In this document: piece by piece, positions 38,025 through 50,289 of the stretch
How positions within the stretch are numbered: position 1 is the first letter of the stretch
How the letters are laid out: the number at the start of each line of letters is the position of its first letter
Origin: Aulostomus chinensis
Lineage: Eukaryota > Chordata > Actinopteri > Syngnathiformes > Aulostomidae
Length of the DNA: 64,000 nt
NCBI GenBank assembly: GCA_037954235.1
Contig: JBBMOA010000012.1
Location: 3,440,001-3,504,000 of the forward strand
Direction of reading: 5' to 3'
Translations under genes and position numbers: made by a program
The notes under the pieces: generated by a model
Databases searched by the model: none
Told to the model about the DNA's origin: nothing
The model's input: the letters and a program-made list of their open reading frames with translations, nothing else

Positions 38025-38778
38025 GGCGGCAGACGCTGTCAGAAAACTTTCTTCTCATCTGCGTCTCCAGTTTTTTAAGTGAAACGAAGCCGAACAGCAG
38101 GAGGATTTTTATTTTATTTAAAATAAACAAACCATGAACTTTTCCCCAAAACTTTCTCTTGAATTTATCTATTTATTTATTTTTTTATTTGAAAAAGTCT
38201 TTTATGTCATACCCAGAATGGTGATTTCTAATAGCTTTGGACGTCACTGACAGGCGATGTCATCCTGCAGATCAGAGCAGGCTCTCGTCTCCCCGCCGAC
38301 TGCAGTAGGAATCAAGGTTTTACTGTCGGGTTGAGCGGAAGGGAAGCTGCGGGGGGCGCGACCCTGAGGTGGAGGCGCGCAGACCAAAGGAGGAGGTCAA
38401 CCGGTGGGGCCAAACAAAGGAAAGTGCACCAAAAAAAAAAAAACGAGCAGAAAAAAATTCTGAAAGCAGAGCGACAGTGGGAAGGGTGGGACTGTCAGAG
38501 GGGTTCACCGGAGCGTCTATATTTAGAAGCCAACCGACCACTTTGTGCCAGAAACGAGACGAAGCAGCGTCGCCGCCTGATACTGAGAGGCGGCAAAACA
38601 GAATGTTTCATATCCCCTCACACATTTGCATATCAAAGCTGCTGGTGTTTTGATATCATTACAGTATTTGGAGTGGGCAAGTGTGGTAGGATTATTTGAT
38701 AAACAAATCACTGGGACTTCAAATCTGATGTCAAGTATTCCAGATTTCCTTTGGTCTTAAGCATTGGTTGCAATGAGG

Positions 38779-38794
38779 ATTTGCATCACAATGG
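38779..38794. promoter_or_regulatory. Octamer-SOX composite site
   Basis: ATTTGCAT (38779-38786) is followed after one base by ACAATGG (38788-38794). Reversed, this is CCATTGT-G-ATGCAAAT, which fits the known SOX2-POU5F1 composite (CATTGT-T-ATGCAAAT) except for the single base between the half sites. Another ATTTGCAT lies at 38624-38631. Activity is inferred only. Confidence 0.45.
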
Positions 38795-41700
38795 CCTCCC
38801 TCGGAAAGCTCAGACAAACAGGCTCATTAGGATTCCAGCGGTAAGAGCCAATTTAGCGAGTGATCATGCAGGGAGATGCTCTTTAAACTGCAAAAAAAAA
38901 AAAATCACAGCTTCATGAAGAATGCACGGCGCATTACTGGAGCAGCTGGATCAATGTGCTGGAATTTCATCTTGACGTGCTGGCGGCTCCACTGGAGGAG
39001 CGGGTTCTGTTTCACACAAACGCCTAAACTCGCTTTTCTGACATTTTCAGATGGGGTTTGCATCGCACGGCGCGTGTAGAATGAGCCCTGCGCTGTTACT
39101 TTTATCCTGAAAAATCAAATTCGGCGTGCCACGAGTTATTTTTTGAAAGCATGGGCCGAAATGCAGTTCAGTTAATTCGCTGTGACATTGTGTGATTGTC
39201 ACGTTGTCTGCTCTGTACTTCCTGACAATACCTGGCCTACGTGTTAAGAGTTTGGGCTCTGGCGCCTCCGTGAGGCGGCGGGCTTCAAAAGTCCTTCAAC
39301 CAGTCAGGATCCAACTGGAGCGCAGGCCAGCACCACCGAGTCGGACCTTAACGACTCCACTTGGTTCGAATCGTGCCACAACTGCATTTACAGCTGTTAA
39401 CTCTACTTCAGTTTTTGTCCCTTGGGTGGACGCCACCACTTGGCGCTGGCGTACAAATCCTGTGGCAAACAGACAAGTCCATCCAATCCAAGATTTTCAA
39501 TTATTTTTTCAAAAGTGCTGACAACGAGGTCGTCGCCCCGTCGTCTCGAACTCCCGTGAGTCTGCGCCGGCGTCTGGCGGGTGAGGGGATCTTTTCTGTC
39601 CCTGCTGTGGCACTTGCTGTGGTCTCTCCCCGACGTGTGTGTGGTCACCCTGCCACTTCACATTGTATTTAAACATTTGCAGGCTGTGACCAATCATGTA
39701 TAATTACTCAGAAAACACTTTAATTGTTGATGTATTGGGTTTGAGGTCTGGTCCCTTTTGAAATCAATGTTTATATATTTATCAGTGAATATAAGAGAAA
39801 CCTCCATGAGTCTAGAACGGTTCTCATGAGTTTTTGCGTGTGATAATCCTGAGTATGATTGGGAAACGCTCCTGGAGTGCAGATGAACACGTGGAGTATT
39901 AATGTGAATCAGCCCCAGGCCAGAGTCCCCCCCCAAGCCCCTAGTCCTCTAAACCCCTCCAGGTTATCAGGGGCTGAAACACCAAGTGAATTTTAAGCGA
40001 GTGAGGACGTGCACCAACAAGGGAAAGCAAACCAGGTGTGTTTTGGTGAGAATAAACTAAGTTACCGAATGTTGTAAGGCAACACTTGTAGAAGAAGAAA
40101 TAGAGTAGAAGAAGAAGTTGTACAGCAGCGAGAAGTGGAGGGAGGTCTTGAGTATCTTCAGTTGGTCGTGGAGGAGTGCTGAAGTACCAGCCAGTACGGG
40201 ACATGTCGAGGCTCTCTGGACACGAAGGCACGGTACCCTCTTAGACTCATTCAAAGACCGTATCAATCCAGAACCACCTTTTTGTATTTATTTATTTCCA
40301 CATTTTCTCCGCTTTTATCAGCCTTTCACAAGCCACGCCTCAAATGTTAAGGAGAGGTGATGTTTTTAGTCATGGACAAGGAGGTCCAGGTTTGTGGGGT
40401 GCACCAGAGGCAGTAGGTTCCCAGCATTTGGGGAACCGTTTAAAAATGCACCGCATACACGTATCTAAACTTCATTACTTAGCAGCACCTTTGACATTTA
40501 TCCAATTACATTCAAAATGGAGAAACTGCAGTTTCTGCTTTACTGTGTTTGCCTCAAACTGGTACATTGCAAGGACCGTCTCCCGAGGGGTTGGCCACTC
40601 CGATGACAACACTAATCAAGTTAGGAGGCAGCAGAAGGAGACCCGTAGCGAGAAACTGATGCCGAGCCACTCAGTGGTGAGGTGGATTCGCTGCACTGGC
40701 ACAGCCTGCATTGTCCTGAGTGCAATGAAACGCAGACCGAAACCCGACAGGAAGTGATTTTTACCTCTTCTTTAACGTGTCAGATCCCTTTGTTACGTCG
40801 TCAAACATAACCTCTAATCACGGTACAACTTTACCACCACTTCTTTAGCGCAGTTCTCAGGTGAAATTTCCTCTTTCTCTATTGTGTTCTTTTCTTTTGT
40901 CTGGTCTTCATGTGAAATGGTTCCTGGGATTGTGGTGTAACACAGCAGGAGGACCGCTGCCCAGGGGGCAAGGCACACCTATACAAAGAACCCCCCCGAT
41001 TCCTGAGTGCTGCCTGTCAGGAGTTAGAGCCAAAAGGTTGGGGCCGAGGATACAGACAGCAAACACGACAGGAGGAATGTCTGTGAGAAATGTCTAATGG
41101 GAGCACGTGTAAATAAACCTTGAGGCTTGATTCTCATTCTCCACAGCTTCAGTGAGTAATTTAGCTCAGGCAGAAATCCATAAATATGACAGAAATGATG
41201 AGGAGTGATGTCTCTACCTGTATTAAAACCACTGATGTATACGAGGCCTCTCCATTTATCATCCTGCTGGGAAAAACACACCGAAGAGGCTTGTGCCAGG
41301 AGACGGCTGCAACTGTTACGTTTCCTGCCTCAGAAAATCCGCTTAACATATCCTAGCTTATTTTCAAACTTTTTTGGGGGGGGGGGTTTGCTGGCGTTTT
41401 TAATGAACTAGAATTTAGAAGCTCTTTGAATGATGGACTGCACACTAAAAGTAATGCTGGATTTACGATTGTTTTTTGAAAGTAAAACTCAAAAGGAGGC
41501 TGCACAGTTACAGAATATTAACATTCTCTTCTCGGAATTAATTCATAGGTTTTCTTACCGACTGCCAAAAAACAGAATGGTGTTTTTTACAATTTGGAGG
41601 AACCTTAATTAAAATCCTTCCATGAATTAGAGCAAAAAAATGCACAAAAAAAAAAAAGTTTGTTGAAAATCGGTCCTTTTTATAAAGATTTAAAACTTGC

Positions 41701-43827
41701 AAACACACAGAATCCCCAAGCACGACGTCTCTGGAATGCAGACCCAACGCTTCATCAGCTACGACTGCCTCTGGACCGTTAGCTCGTCGAGGGTCAGTAG
41801 CTATCAGGGTGTCGTTGTGGTGTCCGGCTATGGGAGGCCATACCAGTAGCAAGCACAGGATGTTAACTAACCGGTTCAATGCAGAGTGACTTTACAGCTC
41901 AGAGACTGTTGCAGTGCCAGAACTGGGATTTTTGACCTACCAGTCTGTCGTTAGCTTGAGAGGCGGAGGGCGGTTTCCACCTCTGATCCAGCTCCGTCTT
42001 CAGGGAGACGCACAGCCGGGGAGCCTTCGCTGCCTTTTACCTCCGGCCCTCATGTCACATACAGCACCGTACGGAAGCGCAGCACAGCGATGCGTCGCAC
42101 GATGAGAGGGAGCAGCACATTACTGGGGCGGGAGCCAACTGCTGGAATTGATATACTAATGTTGACTTCACGGGATTCTGGAGGGTAAAAGTGCTCCACT
42201 TTGAGGAAGTGAGTCAGTGCAGCTCTGTGTTTTCCCTGGTCAGATCACGCTCTGCCCTCCTCAGCACCTCGCACACTTCTGAACATTTCTCAGATAAATG
42301 CAAATGTCTGCAAAGCTGCATAATGTCCGTGTGCATGTATCTTAAAATATTCATCGTCGGCTTTATTTTTCACATTACCTAGTTGAGGCAACTGAAGTAG
42401 TTTTTAATGTTTTGAAGCTTAAACCACTCTTCTGCTCAACCAGAACTGAAACTACCAGCAAAACAGTTAAAATAAACTCTTAACTGGAGATGTTTGTGCT
42501 TGTAATATTTATCCCAAACCTTTCCCTAACCTCACACAAAACATGTTTGCCACTTCAGTGTTTGAGGACCTCCACTACAAGCTGTCAAGCCTGAAGCTTA
42601 GAATAACTGTGCGCTTCCATCCACATCCCTTTGACTTCTGTCTGATAGGACAAATAACACTTTAATAGTTTGGAGAAATTCCTTCGAAAATCTTGGCTTG
42701 CGATCTCAATTATGACATGTATTAACGTGCACGTGTTTCTTTTTTCCTACTCGCAGTTGGTATGTATGGGGGGGGGACCATGAAGTGAGAAACACATTTT
42801 CACACCGTGTTTAGACAGTTTGGCTGCCAAAGAGAGGGAGAAGTGGCAGAAAATAACATCAAGGTGGGAATTAATGCGAGGCTTTTATTCCAGTACATCA
42901 ACTGTCCTTAGGATTCTGTTTCATTTTGAGTGTGGGGACTTCGAACGGGCCTCATTATCTGATTTATATTGTGAAGAAAAATGTGTCAGTGACACACAAC
43001 ACAGATGTAATGGTGGATTGAATTGTGTGTGAGGAGTCCTCGTGAGTGCTATAAATAGTGCGAGCTGTGTGCTACGACAGCACTGGCGGCGTCGGAGCTG
43101 TTCTTGCCAATGCAGGAATGGAAGTCATGGGGGGGGTCCCCGTGTCTGCCGCCTGAGCCTGCACATGTGAGGCGTGCACCAATGTGCCTCTTCGGCTCGT
43201 GCTTGACTAATGAGAGAAATAATCAAAGTCTAAGTGCGTTTGCTTGCCACCACCTGTCGGTCTTTGATGCAATCAACAAGGCAATTTCTCCACCTGTCAT
43301 GGCCAGGCTTGCACTGGTGATTTGATTGTTGGCTTTTTGGGTTTGGATAAGTTTTCTAACCTGGCACATCAGATTGTTTGTCTCATAGAAGACTTTGGAA
43401 GAGGGCAGACGCGCCTGAACCATCTGTCTGCCTCAGGCGGACTGCAACCAGTCAGACCAGCGAGCTGGTCGGGGGCGGAGCGGAAACACCTTTTCCTTCT
43501 GCTGCATTCTTGCAATAAGTAACCTCACCATTTCTGATGCTAGCATCTGCGCTAACGTTCTGTAGCTCCTCCTAGTTTGTGGGAGCTGAGCTGAAGGAAG
43601 AGGCGGGGGGGTTGAACGTGTGAGGGTCGTGTGGTTGGCTGGATGAGGCTGGATGAGGCGGTGTGGTCTGACTGCTGGACTTTAGTTATAAACTTCTTGA
43701 GAGACTTGTTAAGAAACAGGACGGTGCCCTTTCCAAACTGAAAAACTAGTTTCCATCTCACCTAACTTGTGCTAGAAACCAATGCAATCTCAATTCCACC
43801 TCGCTGACTCTGTTAATCCACCGCTGC

Positions 43828-43845
43828 GGGGGGGGGGGGGGGGGG
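43828..43845. repeat. G18 homopolymer
   Basis: Eighteen consecutive G. Confidence 0.9.
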
Positions 43846-44900
43846 CAGTGCTGTGGATTCTAATTGGGATACTGAATTTGACTTTTAAGCTCATGTTACT
43901 GAATGCTTGACCCTCTCTGAGTGCTGTGCTGCAGCGAACAGAAGAGAACAGCAGGCCAGGGACTCTGGGATTTCACTGAGGCCTGAACCCTGCAGCCCCC
44001 CAACAGCCCTTTTCAGTACCTCCGGTGGTCTCGCTTCAATTGACACCCAGCTTTTTTTCATTTTATAGCCGGGATCAAGATCACCTTGGCCTTCCTCTTG
44101 TACTACATCCTGGCGGACACTCCTCGTTTTGAAGCCCAGTAGTGTTTGGTTTAACGTTTTAAAAGGTTTTTCTTTATTCGCTGGCACTCATTTCAGATGT
44201 CATACCATCATTTTACTCAAAGCTGGGTTACCTGCACACTTCTAAGTGTCGTTATTTTGAGCTGAATGTTGCCGACCGCTTATTGAATTGGAGAATTTAT
44301 CAATGGCCGACAACGCTAGAAGTCCCCCAGTGAGAAAAGAATGAAGTGACAAGAGGAAGACAGAGGAACCAAACTGTGAGTCGGGCAGAATTAGGGAGCC
44401 TGGACAGATGGGACAGGCTGGATCTCAGCCATGGAAGCCCTGTAGGTGAGGAACTGCGTGACTCTTGTGCGTGCAGGAGGAGGGCCTGACCTAATTGACT
44501 GATGTAGTACAAATGTACACACCGAGCTGCAGAGGCTGGGGGCCCTCGCGACACGGAAATGACATGCAGAAATGGACCCAAAGACACAATGTAGAGGAGA
44601 AAAACACCTCTGTGACAGTCACGGAGTCGGTTTCTCCAGGCCTGGCACCGGATGACCCTCTTCAGCAACGCAGCAGCTCAGCGGTGTGTCAGCGAGGGAG
44701 TGTCAGCGCCGTGCCGGCCTGCACAATTAAATAACTTAGCAGCACGTGTGTGTACGGTCACGTGACCGCTAACAGGCGCTGTGAGGATCGTAAAAACTAG
44801 ATGCAACTTCAGTCCTACATAGTTGTAAGATAGAATACTGCAGTATTTTCCAAGTCTGACTCAGGATGCCTGTGTTTTTCAGATGCGGTTGAAACTGCTG

Positions 44901-44989
44901 TGTGGGTGTGGGTGGGTGTGTGGGTGTGGGTGTGGGTGGGTGTGGGTGGGTGTGGGGGTGTGGGTGTGGGTGTGGGTGTGGGTGTGTGG
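44901..44989 (+). repeat. GGGTGT-type repeat with G-quadruplex pattern
   Basis: Irregular GTGTGG/GGGTGT repeats. The segment has many successive GGG runs spaced by TGT or T, including the ideal pattern GGGTGTGGGTGTGGGTGTGG (followed by G). It would be CCCACA-rich on the other strand. Confidence 0.9.
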
Positions 44990-45039
44990 CTGCTGTGCCA
45001 GAACTCAATGAGCAGTAGAGTATTCACTGAGGTTTCTCA

Positions 45040-45380
45040 GCTTGAAACCTCTGGTGCGCTCAGGAACACCTTGATAACTTCCTCAAGTTTTGCTCAGTTG
45101 TCCTCTGTTGGATGGAGACAAAACATTTTTGTTGTCAAAGGTCTAGGTGGTCAAAGGTCTAGGTGGTCAAAGGTCTAGGTGGTCAAAGGTCAAGGTGGTC
45201 AAAGGTTTAGGTGGTCAAAGGTCAAGGTGGTCAAAGGTTTAGGTGGTCAAAGGTCTAGGTGGTCAAAGGTCTAGGTGGTCAAAGGTTTAGGTGGTCAAAG
45301 GTCTAGGTGGTCAAAGGTCTAGGTGGTCAAAGGTCAAGGTGGTCAAAGGTCAAGGTGGTCAAAGGTCAAGGTGACCTACA
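45040..45380 (+). repeat. 16-bp tandem array of DR1-like half sites inside a dispersed repeat
   Basis: From 45131 to 45371 there are 15 copies of GGTCAAAGGTCTAGGT and variants. AGGTCA, AGGTCT and AGGTTT alternate as the second half site; five copies carry AGGTCA. The flank at 45060-45130 (CTCAGGAACACCTTGATAAC, TTCCTCAAGTTTTGC) is the left part of the dispersed repeat seen at 3.1, 12.5, 22.2 and 63.7 kb, so the array is an internal expansion of that repeat's GGTGGTCAAAGGTCA core. Confidence 0.9.
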
Positions 45381-45488
45381 CATTATTATGCATTAACGTG
45401 ATATCAGGGCACTGCGGGGTCATCACCAGCAGTTGACCCACCATGGGGGACCAGGAACTCCTGTATTATGATGGAGGTCATCCGCGCG

Positions 45489-45513
45489 CCCCCCCCCCCC
45501 CCCCCCCCCCCCC
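45489..45513. repeat. C25 homopolymer
   Basis: Twenty-five consecutive C after CCGCGCG, about 120 bp after the DR1-like array. Confidence 0.9.
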
Positions 45514-46124
45514 AGCAGTGGGCTGGAACAAGCAGGCTTCTTCCTCGATGCTGTAACTCTGTACCACTGTGAGTGCAGCCTGGAAGCAACCAGAGCTGCT
45601 CGATGAACTTTGTCTACTATGACATCATTGTTCTCACACCACACTGCAAACGTGTGTGTGTGAGTGTGACTGTGTTTAAATACATATGTAGCCTGCCTTG
45701 ACTTGATTGGATGTATGCACCAAGGACCAGGGTACATTATCAACACACAAAAGCAACCAAAACTCAAAAGTTGGTTTCACAGTTTATTTCTGAGCTCTGA
45801 ACAGAATGTGACAATGACACCCTGAGATCAAGGTTTCTTTCCATAAGCGACTGTCAGTTACACCCTTCAGTGAATTCCCTTTTTTTTCTTGTCCTCCTTT
45901 GTCGCACAGAAAGACCTTTGAGGATAGAATTCAAATCTGAAATATATTTTTAAAACGATAAAGTAAAAGAGTGCTGAAAATTTGTAGCTCAAAAAAACAA
46001 TAAAGCCGACTGTGGATCTGCAGAAAGGCGCTAAACTCAAAACTAAGACGGCAACAAAGATCGATATTCAGATTTGCATCAATGGAATTCCATCAGTCGT
46101 TGAATCTTTGTGTTAATCCCTACA

Positions 46125-47592
46125 GCAGTACACAATACTGCTGCCAGTGCCACGACTGCTCCCTCTGCTGTTGCTTACACTGTTGCAAACACAACTATAC
46201 CACCAACACTACTAATTCCAACAGTACTGCTACCACTACTCTTGTTTGAACTACTACAAACACAACTATACCACCAACACTACTAATTCTAACAGTACTG
46301 CTACCACTACTCTTGTTGAACTACTACAAACACAACTATACCACCAACACTACTAATTCTAACAGTACTGCTACCACTACTCTTGTTTGAACTACTACAA
46401 ACACAACTATACCACCAACACTACTAATTCTAACAGTACTGCTACCACTATTCTTGTTTGAACTACTACAAACACAGCTATACCACCAACACTACTAATT
46501 CTAACAGTACTGCTACCACTACTCTTGTTTGAACTACTACAAACACAACTATACCACCAACACTACTAATTCCAACAGTACTGCTACCACTACTCTTGTT
46601 TGAACTACTACAAACACAGCTATAACACCAACACTACTAATTCTAACAGTACTGCTACCACTATTCTTGTTTGAACTACTACAAACACAGCTATACCACC
46701 AACACTACTAATTCTAACAGTACTGCTACCACTACTCTTGTTTGAACTACTACAAACACAACTATACCACCAACACTACTAATTCTAACAGTACTGCTAC
46801 CACTACTCTTGTTTGAATGACTACAAACACAGCTATACCACCAACACTACTAATTCCAACAGTCCTGCTACCACTACTCTTGTTTGAACTACTACAAACA
46901 CAGCTATACCACCAACACTACTAATTCTAACAGTACTGCTACCACTACTCTTGTTTGAACTACTACAAACACAACTATACCACCAACACTACTAATTCTA
47001 ACAGTACTGCTACCACTACTCTTGTTTGAATGACTACAAACACAGCTATACCACCAACACTACTAATTCCAACAGTACTGCTACCACTACTCTTGTTTGA
47101 ACTACTACAAACACAACTATACCACCAACACTACTAATTCTAACAGTACTGCTACCACTACTCTTGTTTGAACTACTACAAACACAGCTATACCACCAAC
47201 ACTACTAATTCCAACAGTCCTGCTACCACTACTCTTGTTTGAACTACTACAAACACAGCTATACCACCAACACTACTAATTCTAACAGTACTGCTACCAC
47301 TACTCTTGTTTGAATGACTACAAACACAGCTATACCACCAACACTACTAATTCCAACAGTCCTGCTACCACTACTCTTGTTTGAACTACTACAAACACAG
47401 CTATACCACCAACACTACTAATTCTAACAGTACTGCTACCACTACTCTTGTTTGAACTACTACAAACACAACTACTACCACAACTACTCCTAACACTCCT
47501 GCTCAGACCGATTCAGACAGTATTGATAACAATGCTACAAACACTGGTACTGCACCTGCTAGTACTGCAAACGCTACTGCTACCAGTACCTA
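46125..47592. repeat. 71-bp minisatellite, about 18 copies, with decayed flanks
   Basis: CACCAACACTACTAATTC recurs 18 times between 46201 and 47408 at a period of 71 bp (one unit is 70). Units vary at ACAACTA/ACAGCTA, TTCTAAC/TTCCAAC, AGTACTG/AGTCCTG and GAACTAC/GAATGAC. The flanks at about 46125-46190 and 47470-47592 look like decayed copies. Confidence 0.95.
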
Positions 47593-50289
47593 GCAGGATC
47601 GGGAGCTGCCACCTCACACCAGCCACGTGTTCATAGTGGCAGGGAAGCCAGCTGCAACTCTGGAGATGAGCAGGTTTTACCTCCTCAGGCTGCTGCGCTG
47701 TACTAAGATCATCTAGATTTGACAGTGAAGTCTCCCAGAAAATATTGAAATAAAACTTTTCCTCATGACTCATCAGTGTGGAGTGGAACAGTGTGGAGGG
47801 TGCTGCCTCTGACTCGCCTCCAGCAACCAAGTCAGTGACAAAAGTCAACGCTTTCTTTCTTTTTAGTCATACTCGCCCGCCGCATGGTGCGTGGGAGGGA
47901 AATGCATCTGTTATTGATCAGGCTGAAAAGGTCGATGAATCAGCTGAACGCCGGTGGAGGGAGATGACGTCTGAAAGTGTTTGCAATGCAAATAATTGGT
48001 TAGATTAACACTTAATTGGTTGCTAATTTACTAATTTCCTTTTTTTTGTTGTTGTTTTTTGAAATTCGACTTCATCAGTGGAAGATATGTCTGAAAGACG
48101 TGTAATTAGGGTTGTGTCTTACGCATCAATATCTTGCCATTTCTCCGGTTAAATGTAGACAAGAAAGTTTGACCAACGATAATAATAATAATCATAAAAA
48201 TAATGATAAAGAGATATATAACTCAATTTGCTCCCTGGCATCCTTTCAAGATCTGTTGGCAGATTATCCTCACAGCTCACTAGAACAAGCCCGTCCCCAC
48301 CGCACAAATAGCTGCCAAACTGGAAAAAATAAGCTCGGCTAATCCTCTGCACAAAACAAAAAAACAACAAAAAAAAACCTCACTAATCTGCTCCCCCAAA
48401 ACCTGCTAATTGTCCATTTGGTTGCAGATCCTGGGAAAACACAAAGGAGCGTCGTTCTCTCGCTAAGCGGAGTTTACACCCACCCGCAGATGTCTTGAGA
48501 GCCAACAATGCCAAAAGCCTCAGACCTGCTTAGCACCCATTATTTCTGAGAACAGGTTCTGAACACGGCTGAGGTAGCAGCTCCCAACAAGACGGGACTC
48601 ACGAGGTGTCACACGTCCAGGGGCCGAGAGCAGCTTGGAATGCAGCTCGCATTGTGTAGCATTGTGTATTGTGTAAAAACCAGCAACAAACAAACTCTTC
48701 CTCAACAGAAATAGAAGAAGTGTTTTTCTTTGAAAAGCATCTGTGAGCAACAAGCTGGGAGAGTTGCAGCCTGGTTGTCAGAGAAGCCGCCTCTTCATTA
48801 ATTAAACTGATATCCAGTTCTCAGGCTGGTTTGATGTCAGACAAAGTTAAACAAAAAAAAAAAAAAGCGTTTTGACACGGTGGAATATATTTCACTTCTT
48901 GTCATAAAATAACGTCCTCGTTGTAGTTTGGCGGAGCTGAGATGTATAATGTGAGGGAATTATACAAACATTCATAAATATTCCTCTCTGGGACAGTTTT
49001 TTCAGGCATCAACATAATCTTTTAAGTCGCCGCGCTGTATTTGAAAAAAAACAAAACACAAGCGTGAAGGCTGCTCGACAATTTCATCAGCGCAATCTTT
49101 GTATACGTTTATTTAATTCTCATTGCTGCTGACAATGCTGGCCCGGGATTGGCTGACAGGTGTGGATCGGCGGCGGCGTGCAGTTGTTTGTCGTTCTAGA
49201 TGAAAGCAGGAGAATTAAACTCAGCATAATTACGCTTAAAGACGGCAACACGGAAGCGAAAAGAAGCCGAGGTGGTGGGGGTGGTGGGGGTGCAGCAGCT
49301 TTAAAGCACCCCAGGTGAAGCGTCATCAAAGATAATCCCGGTCCCAGCTCCGCTCCTGTTAAAGAGCTGTAATTATCACATCTAAGCAGGTTAATTCAGT
49401 TTAAAAGACATTCATTTTCAAATTCAACCGATAGCCTGAAAATTTGCCCTAATCTGTAACACCTTTGGCACACGGGAGGAGAGCCGTGCCTCACACCTGC
49501 TGTACTGGGCTGTTCCGCACAGATTCAGGAGAACGTACAGGAGAACCCTCTCGTTCCCTGAGCTATGAAGGCAGCGGACACACACTGCAGCAAGGAACGC
49601 TCGGAATTTCGTGAGATTTACCCTCAGAGGAAGCAAGAGGAAACTGCCAGACTCTACACGGTACTTCTGATGTGCTTTTATTGTTGTCTGGTGCTTAGTT
49701 GTGTTTCACAGAAGTCAAACATTCTTTCACCTGACGATGTGGTGTGTGTGCATATATGTATGTATACACACACATACGTGTGCGTGTCTGTGTATTTTAT
49801 TAGATCTTTTTGTCCTTTAAAGTTCATAAAACGTATTTGTCTTTGCAGCAGGAATGTTGCAAGATCCTGCAATCACAGCGGTGGAGTCCACGTGTTGCTC
49901 ATGACAGTCACTAAATGTTTAATGTGATTAATCACACTCCTGTTTATAGGTTAAAAAGACAAGAACGTATGACCGTTATAAATTAGAGCCTGAGAGGAGC
50001 CCATGTTGAGCGTTTAGTGTCGGGCCGGGGGGGTGGACGGGACTGGGAAATGTCATCTCTGAGATTTCATTGACCTTTTTATTTCCAGCCCGGGAAGTGT
50101 GGTTTACTGTAATTAGCCGTGACTAGAACGTGATAGAGATAGATAATATTATAGAACTGTTCTCATTCGCCCAGTGGCCTTTTCCCAGGTGACATGTCTC
50201 ATTTTACACATCGCTTAAGGAAAGGAAGCCTGTGGCTAAGTTCCACCCCGGAAGATGATCCGTTCCTACAACTGGTTAATTCACCACCG
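47593..50289. other. Gene-free stretch between minisatellites
   Basis: Imperfect AATAAT/AATAATGATAA at about 48,177-48,210 and a (TG/TA) mixture at about 49,742-49,793. A frame at 49,565-49,660, ending before a GTACTT, looks mildly coding but matches nothing I know. Confidence 0.5.

Larger units (their letters stand above)
38025..44900. other. Gene-free stretch
   Basis: No exon is convincing. The interval 38,585-38,870 is repeat-free and rich in POU/SOX-like sites (see the composite site). A GGCTGGATGAGGCTGGATGA duplication lies at about 43,638. Confidence 0.55.

Noticed and set aside
37276..38130. 284-residue minus-strand open frame
   Set aside because: It is the 29-bp minisatellite read through; the protein is just a 29-residue period and the other frames are open too.
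44703..44745. Possible miR-15/16-like seed (TAGCAGCACGT)
   Set aside because: Only the first bases agree, and no hairpin partner is visible nearby.
46125..47592. CRISPR-like regular spacing of repeats
   Set aside because: The 71-bp units are contiguous tandem copies with no unique spacers, in a vertebrate genome; it is a minisatellite.
49565..49927. 120-residue frame with a plausible coding start
   Set aside because: The first 32 residues look mildly coding, but it then runs into a TG/TA repeat and hydrophobic chance sequence; no homologue recognised.
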